This document shows positions 60,294 to 64,000 of a stretch of 64,000 nt of DNA, piece by piece. The position numbers and the translations under genes are program-made. How positions within the stretch are numbered: the stretch's first letter is position 1; each line of letters starts with the position of its first letter. The notes below the pieces were generated by a model. The model did no database searches. It saw only the letters and a list, made by a program, of their open reading frames with translations, and was not told where the DNA came from. The stretch is from Lacrimispora sp. 210928-DFI.3.58 (GTDB lineage Bacteria; Bacillota; Clostridia; Lachnospirales; Lachnospiraceae), in contig NZ_JAJCIC010000002.1 of NCBI RefSeq assembly GCF_020554865.1, forward strand, positions 124,001-188,000, read 5' to 3'.

Positions 60294-61466
60294 ATGATTA
60301 CACAAAAGGAGATCATTCCTTATAGGATTTATCAGGCCCGAGTTTCCCGCGGCTTATCCATGCCAGAATTGGCGGAGCTGATCGAGGTTTCAAAGCAGGC
60401 TGTCTCACAATATGAAACAGGAAAAAGTAAGCCATCCGAAGGCACATTAAACCGAATTGCTGATGTATTACGATACTCGCCGGATTTCTTTCGGAAACCG
60501 CTTCTTGCCAATACCTCCGCATCCAGCGGTATATTTTTCAGAAGTAAAAAGACAGCCAAAGCCAAAGATTTGAAAGCAGCAGAGGTAAAGCTTGAGATAT
60601 TACAGGAGATCAACAGCTACCTTTCACAGTATATTGATTTTCCTAAGGTCAAATTTCCTAAGGCAGATTATGATTATCACGAAATAATACCTATTGGAAA
60701 TGATGAGATAGAAGCCTATGCTCAAACATTACGTAAATTTTGGAATCTTGGAAATGGCCCTATTGATAACCTTATTAATGTTGTCCAAAAAAATGGCATT
60801 GTGATTTCTTCTTCCCATTTTAATCTCGGTAAACTGGATGGCTTATCCGAATGGAGCAACAATACTCCCACTATCTTCATGAGCCGTGACAAAGATACAA
60901 ACTGCCGTATACGTTTTGGAATCGCACATGAACTAGGCCACCTGCTTATGCACGCTGGTAACATTCCTCCGGAAGATATACTTAATAAAACTATCCACTC
61001 AAAACTAGAGGATGAAGCAAACCGATTTGCAGGCGCATTTTTACTTCCTGCGGAAAGCTTTGGGGGTGACGTTTTTAGCTCCTCTATTGATCATTTTATC
61101 CAGCTAAAAGCCAAATGGAAGGTATCTATTGCTGCCATGATTTATCGTTGCCAGTCTCTCAATATTTTAACGGTAAATCAAATTAAATACCTAAATGATC
61201 AATTAACCTATTTACACTACCGACAACACGAGCCTCTGGACTCCGAAATGCCTATTGAGCAGCCATTTGCCCATAAGCAGGCTGTCAATTTACTCTTGGA
61301 GTACAATATTATTCAGCCACTGGATTTTGTCAGAGCGATCGGCTGTACCGCCAGTGAATTAGAAGATTACTGTTGCCTGCCTAAAGGAACGTTATCGCAA
61401 ACTAATTCAGACAATATCATTCAGTTGCGCTCTACTCCAAAAAAGACCATTCATACAGTAGGCTGA
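60294..61466 (+). CDS. XRE-ImmA/IrrE fusion: HTH regulator with zinc peptidase
   Basis: This 390-residue protein has an N-terminal XRE helix-turn-helix (RGLSMPELAELIEVSKQAVS, about 18-37) and an ImmA/IrrE (M78) metallopeptidase domain with HELGH at 212-216 and the downstream Glu in KLEDEANRFAGAFLLP. A ~100-residue C-terminal part follows. ImmA/IrrE enzymes cleave repressors in response to stress. Xre-COG2856 fusions were predicted as components of toxin-antitoxin systems (Makarova and colleagues). Here the target may be the partner protein or the cI-like repressor. Confidence 0.9.
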   Translation: MITQKEIIPYRIYQARVSRGLSMPELAELIEVSKQAVSQYETGKSKPSEGTLNRIADVLRYSPDFFRKPLLANTSASSGIFFRSKKTAKAKDLKAAEVKLEILQEINSYLSQYIDFPKVKFPKADYDYHEIIPIGNDEIEAYAQTLRKFWNLGNGPIDNLINVVQKNGIVISSSHFNLGKLDGLSEWSNNTPTIFMSRDKDTNCRIRFGIAHELGHLLMHAGNIPPEDILNKTIHSKLEDEANRFAGAFLLPAESFGGDVFSSSIDHFIQLKAKWKVSIAAMIYRCQSLNILTVNQIKYLNDQLTYLHYRQHEPLDSEMPIEQPFAHKQAVNLLLEYNIIQPLDFVRAIGCTASELEDYCCLPKGTLSQTNSDNIIQLRSTPKKTIHTVG

Positions 61467-61470
61467 ATGG
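61447..61470 (+). terminator. Hairpin at the end of the XRE-ImmA gene
   Basis: CCATTCA (61447-61453) pairs with TGAATGG (61464-61470), spanning the stop codon, and is followed by TATTCTTCC. A second imperfect pair ATGGTATTC/GAATACTAT follows. It is a weak terminator, possibly bidirectional with the small convergent gene. Confidence 0.4.
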
Positions 61471-61506
61471 TATTCTTCCATAATACACCCAATCCTGGGC
61501 CATTGG

Positions 61507-61641
61507 TTAGAATACTATGATATAGATCTGTGCCACACCCTCGAAGTCAAGATTATAGTATATGGTTTTTCTGTTCTTATAATACAGTGCGTATACTTTC
61601 TTGTCTTTATAACGTATGTATTTTCTTGTCATATATGTCAT
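61507..61641 (-). CDS. Possible small basic protein (44 aa)
   Basis: A leftward frame from ATG 61641, MTYMTRKYIRYKDKKVYALY then YKNRKTIYYNLDFEGVAQIY, behind GGAAAGGATGA. Rich in Tyr, Lys and Arg. It is the only plausible gene in the 236-base gap between XRE-ImmA and Uma2, but it may be chance. Confidence 0.35.
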   Translation of the reverse strand: MTYMTRKYIRYKDKKVYALYYKNRKTIYYNLDFEGVAQIYIIVF

Positions 61642-61702
61642 CCTTTCCTTATGATGGATTGGGTGCACAGACTATTATAAGTCCATGAGAGGAGGATTTT
61701 TC

Positions 61703-62254
61703 ATGTTACAGCCGAAACAACGCTATTATACATCGGAGGATTACTGGAACCTGCCGGAGGGAGAACGGGCCGAGCTGATTGATGGAAGGCTTTATGCCAT
61801 GGCCCCACCCAGCCGGATCCACCAAAAGCTTGTCATGGAACTGTCTGCTCTTTTCCACCAATATGTCAAATCCCAGGGCGGAGACTGCCAGGTTTACCCT
61901 GCCCCCTTCGCCGTCAACCTGGACGCGGATGACAAGAACTGGGTAGAGCCTGATATCTCTGTGATCTGCGACAAGAGCAAGCTTACAGACCGGGGCTGTA
62001 AGGGGGCACCAGACTTTATTGCAGAGATTGTTTCCCCCGGCAGCCGGAAGATTGATTACTCCACAAAGAACACGCTGTACTCTGACGCTGGCGTCAGGGA
62101 ATACTGGATTGTGGATCCGGCAAAAGAGCGCACCACTGTATACCGCTATGAGGAGGACGCAGCTCCCACCATCTTCCCTTTTGCCAGCGATATCCAGGTA
62201 GGTATCTATCAGTCCCTGTCTATCAATATCGGTGATCTTCTCTCTGAAGAATGA
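61703..62254 (+). CDS. Uma2-family (restriction-endonuclease-fold) protein
   Basis: This 183-residue protein from ATG 61703 (GAGGAGG upstream) has the Uma2 plan: YYTSEDYWNLPEGERAELID, the PSRIHQKLVMELSALFHQY helix, then WVEPDISVIC with the catalytic-type Asp, a SPGSRKIDYSTKNTLY lysine segment and EYWIVDPAKE. The fold is a PD-(D/E)XK nuclease, but its biological role is unknown. Its GC-rich codon use differs from the AT-rich neighbours, so it may have arrived separately. Confidence 0.85.
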   Translation: MLQPKQRYYTSEDYWNLPEGERAELIDGRLYAMAPPSRIHQKLVMELSALFHQYVKSQGGDCQVYPAPFAVNLDADDKNWVEPDISVICDKSKLTDRGCKGAPDFIAEIVSPGSRKIDYSTKNTLYSDAGVREYWIVDPAKERTTVYRYEEDAAPTIFPFASDIQVGIYQSLSINIGDLLSEE

Positions 62255-62272
62255 TCCGGCAGCATAATAAAA

Positions 62273-62298
62273 ACCGCCCCTGCGCCAACAGGAACGGT
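62273..62298. terminator. Hairpin after the Uma2 gene
   Basis: ACCG/CGGT with an inner CCTG/CAGG stem; the minus strand continues GGCGGTTTTTATT, the plus strand TCTTTACAG. Probably a weak bidirectional terminator. Confidence 0.5.
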
Positions 62299-62324
62299 CT
62301 TTACAGATACTATTGCAGGACACA

Positions 62325-62378
62325 ATGCCAGAAATAATATCAGGTCTCCCAACCTGTGAATATTATACCATCTGGCAT
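62325..62378. repeat. Nested inverted repeat upstream of the integrase
   Basis: Three nested perfect stems: ATGCCAGA/TCTGGCAT (62325-62332, 62371-62378), ATAATAT/ATATTAT (62334-62340, 62360-62366) and CAGGT/ACCTG (62341-62345, 62352-62356), with a six-base loop and small bulges. It can fold into a 54-base hairpin 55 bases before the integrase start. Function unknown. Confidence 0.65.
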
Positions 62379-62433
62379 CCATTTCTGCAATGGGTGTTAT
62401 TTTTATACTCAAACTTAGGAAGGATGTGTATAT

Positions 62434-63684
62434 ATGGCTCTTATTCTGTGTCCTGAATGTAATGGAAACGTAAGCGACAAAGCCGCTTCCTGCCCACACT
62501 GCGGATATCCCATCTGCTCCCCTCCGGCCCCCAGACGCGGACGGCCTCCAAAGACTACAACAACAGATATGGACTTCCGCCTTCCCAATGGTTACGGAAC
62601 AATCAAGACCTTAAGCGGAAAACGGCGCAGGCCTTACGCCGCATACGTAAATCCCCGCCTGGTCTTAAATGAAGGAAAAGGCACTGCTTATTATGCATAT
62701 GACTTCTTAGGCTCTTACTCTTCCAAAATAGATGCTTATGCGGCCATAACCCAATACAATCAGAATCCCACGGCGATCTATAAGGATATCACCGTTAAGG
62801 AACTGTTTGACAAATGGTGTCCTTCCTACATCAAAGAGAACAATTACGATGACATTATGCGGAAACGGTATGAGAATCAGTTTTCCTACTGCAGCCCCCT
62901 GTATAAGGTTAAGGTTCGTGACACCAGTCCGGCTCTGCTAAAGGAAACCATTGAGAATGCCTCCCATCTGGCAACCAGAGGGCCCAATCAGGGAAAGAGC
63001 GTTGAGGCTTCCCCCATAATTAAGGGGAATATAAAGTCCCTGCTCAATATGCTGTTTGACTATGCTGTTTTTCTCCGTATTGTCACTGAAAACTATGCCA
63101 GGACCTTCAATATCGGTGTAGAAGAAACGCAGAAACGGGAGGGATGCCCCTACAGTGCTGATGAACGTGAAATTTTATGGAAACATTCCGGTTCTCTTTT
63201 CATTGATGCTACCCTGGTGCAGTTTTATTCCGGCTGGAGGCCGGGCGAATTATTTAATATCGCCCTGGAGAACGTTGATTTTCAGAACCTGGTTTTTACA
63301 GGAGGAATCAAAACGCCGGCAGGTATTGACCGGGCAATTCCGATCCATACCAGGATCCTCCCTATTGTGGAGCATTATTATAAGCAGGCCCTGTCCATCG
63401 GCCGCCCTGTCCTTTTTGGACGTCCCGCCCCCTTTAAAGGCTCCTACCTTTACAATGACAACTCAATCCGTTATTCGCTGATTAAGGAGCTGAAGGCTCT
63501 GGGCATAACCGGCCATCTTCCGCATGACGGCCGCCATACCTTTTCAACTCTTGCCAAAAAGGCCGGCATGGATGATTATGCCCGTAAAAAGCTAATGGGC
63601 CACTCTATCAAAGATCTGACGGATAAGGTATACACCCACCTGGATATGGAATGGTTCCGGCAAGAGCTTGAAAAAATCAAATAA
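62434..63684 (+). CDS. int: Prophage integrase, tyrosine recombinase with N-terminal zinc ribbon
   Basis: This 416-residue protein begins with a zinc ribbon (Cys6, Cys9, Cys20, Cys23; LCPECNGNVSDKAASCPHCG) and then an arm-binding-like domain with ALIQYNQNPT-type helices. A core-binding domain (~120-220) precedes the catalytic domain: Arg269 in YSGWRPGEL, His364-x-x-Arg367 in PHDGRHTF, His in MGHSI and Tyr400 in KVYTHLD. It lies at the right prophage end, followed by a terminator and the att candidate, so it is the likely integrase. Confidence 0.93.
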   Translation: MALILCPECNGNVSDKAASCPHCGYPICSPPAPRRGRPPKTTTTDMDFRLPNGYGTIKTLSGKRRRPYAAYVNPRLVLNEGKGTAYYAYDFLGSYSSKIDAYAAITQYNQNPTAIYKDITVKELFDKWCPSYIKENNYDDIMRKRYENQFSYCSPLYKVKVRDTSPALLKETIENASHLATRGPNQGKSVEASPIIKGNIKSLLNMLFDYAVFLRIVTENYARTFNIGVEETQKREGCPYSADEREILWKHSGSLFIDATLVQFYSGWRPGELFNIALENVDFQNLVFTGGIKTPAGIDRAIPIHTRILPIVEHYYKQALSIGRPVLFGRPAPFKGSYLYNDNSIRYSLIKELKALGITGHLPHDGRHTFSTLAKKAGMDDYARKKLMGHSIKDLTDKVYTHLDMEWFRQELEKIK

Positions 63685-63752
63685 GCTGCCTAGTACGTAT
63701 ACTATTATGTAACTATCTAATTATTGTTTTAAAATTGTATGTGCCTTTTTGT

Positions 63753-63772
63753 GTTGCCATAGCAACATTTTC
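63753..63772 (+). terminator. Integrase terminator
   Basis: TGTTGC (63753-63758), loop CATA, GCAACA (63763-63768), then TTTT. It lies 68 bases after the integrase stop. Confidence 0.7.
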
Positions 63773-63818
63773 CCGTTATTCCCGTCATTTTTTCTGTCAT
63801 ATTTCCCCATGTTCAGAA

Positions 63819-63851
63819 GTTCATAATTCGTTCACAAAATTCAAAAAACCT
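63819..63851. other. Candidate attR
   Basis: Right copy of the imperfect repeat described at 24491-24522; the identical core GTTCACAAAATT is at 63830-63841. It lies beyond the integrase terminator. The remaining ~150 bases to the window end would be host DNA and hold no gene that I can support. Confidence 0.4.
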
Positions 63852-64000
63852 TTACATAAACAACATGATTTCTTCATGTTTAACCGATATACTTTAACCA
63901 TAGAAACAAACAAGAACATACATGTAACACCTAATACGCTTACAAGATTTTTTTCATAATACTCGAGCTGGTAAGCAATTATCAGCTCTCCTCCCTTTTA

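Larger units (their letters stand above)
24502..63841. mobile_element. Prophage, about 39 kb, podovirus-like
   Basis: A complete set of phage modules is present: lysogeny (repressor, integrase), replication (HUH Rep, SSB), packaging (small and large terminase), head (portal, Prp protease, scaffold, N4-gp56 capsid protein), adaptor, nozzle-like protein, appendages and lysis (holin, M15 endolysin). No tape measure, sheath or tail-tube protein is found. The integrase ends 157 bases before the right att candidate. All structural genes are open, so the prophage may be functional. The ends are inferred from an imperfect direct repeat and gene content. Confidence 0.85.

Noticed and set aside
62434..63684. 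Integron integrase with attC array
   Set aside because: The protein has a zinc-ribbon prophage integrase layout. One nested hairpin is present, but there is no cassette array behind it.

Overview
The window looks like a chromosomal piece of a spore-forming gut Lachnospiraceae (Clostridia; Enterocloster/Lachnoclostridium-like) carrying one ~39 kb prophage. The evidence is a spoIIR homologue with a sigma-F-like promoter, an acidic C-terminal tail on RpoC, a YesL/DUF624 protein, a DUF1934-ddl pair, TRAP uptake of an organic or sugar acid, and AGGAGG-type ribosome binding sites. The family assignment is by resemblance only.

Host part, 1-24.5 kb. Bases 1-8300 hold a leftward catabolic operon: KduD-like SDR, dctP-dctQ-dctM (TRAP transporter), a second SDR, a fumarate-reductase-like flavoprotein, a LacI-family regulator and the start of a cupin gene. 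Its promoter at ~8270-8299 carries two LacI-type operators. Next come rpoC and rpoB (8.6-16.3 kb), transcribed alone from a near-consensus promoter and divergent from a small membrane protein. Then follow DUF1934, ddl, spoIIR, a small unknown gene, an FCD-type gntR, ispE, yesL, an unknown membrane protein, a GNAT acetyltransferase and a cyclophilin.

Prophage, ~24.5-63.84 kb. A near-identical 23-bp motif at 24491-24513 and 63819-63841 is my best guess for attL/attR. Most phage genes read leftward from a consensus early promoter at ~58.15 kb, opposite a cI-like repressor. Early genes (58.1-49.5 kb) encode HTH proteins, an SSB, zinc-ribbon proteins, DUF551, a radical SAM enzyme, a crAss001_48-like protein, a Xer-like tyrosine recombinase and an HUH rolling-circle-type Rep. 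Late genes (49.3-25.2 kb) encode small and large terminase, portal, a Prp-type cysteine protease, scaffold, N4-gp56 major capsid protein, tail fibre, M15 endolysin, holin, Gp49-like protein, adaptor, nozzle-like beta-propeller protein, two S74-chaperone appendages, a Q/Y-rich protein and a 2662-residue giant. No tape measure, sheath or tail-tube gene is seen, which suggests a podovirus-like virion. The rightward part (58.2-63.7 kb) holds the repressor, a membrane protein behind a repressor-type operator, a two-gene unknown + XRE/ImmA module, a Uma2 protein and the end-located integrase.

The most interesting system is a tail-fibre tip-switching device. The tail fibre gene (41193-42665) and an opposite-facing open frame (40846-41165) share a 13-bp inverted repeat, TAAATAACAATTC, in the same reading phase (codons for LNNNS). 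Inverting the 664-bp segment would swap the last ~104 residues. A third, silent tip cassette with the same site in the same phase lies at the far left prophage edge (24616-25060). A second theme is capsid maturation: the phage encodes its own Prp protease, and both scaffold and capsid protein start with the Prp-like motif LNLRLFEG.
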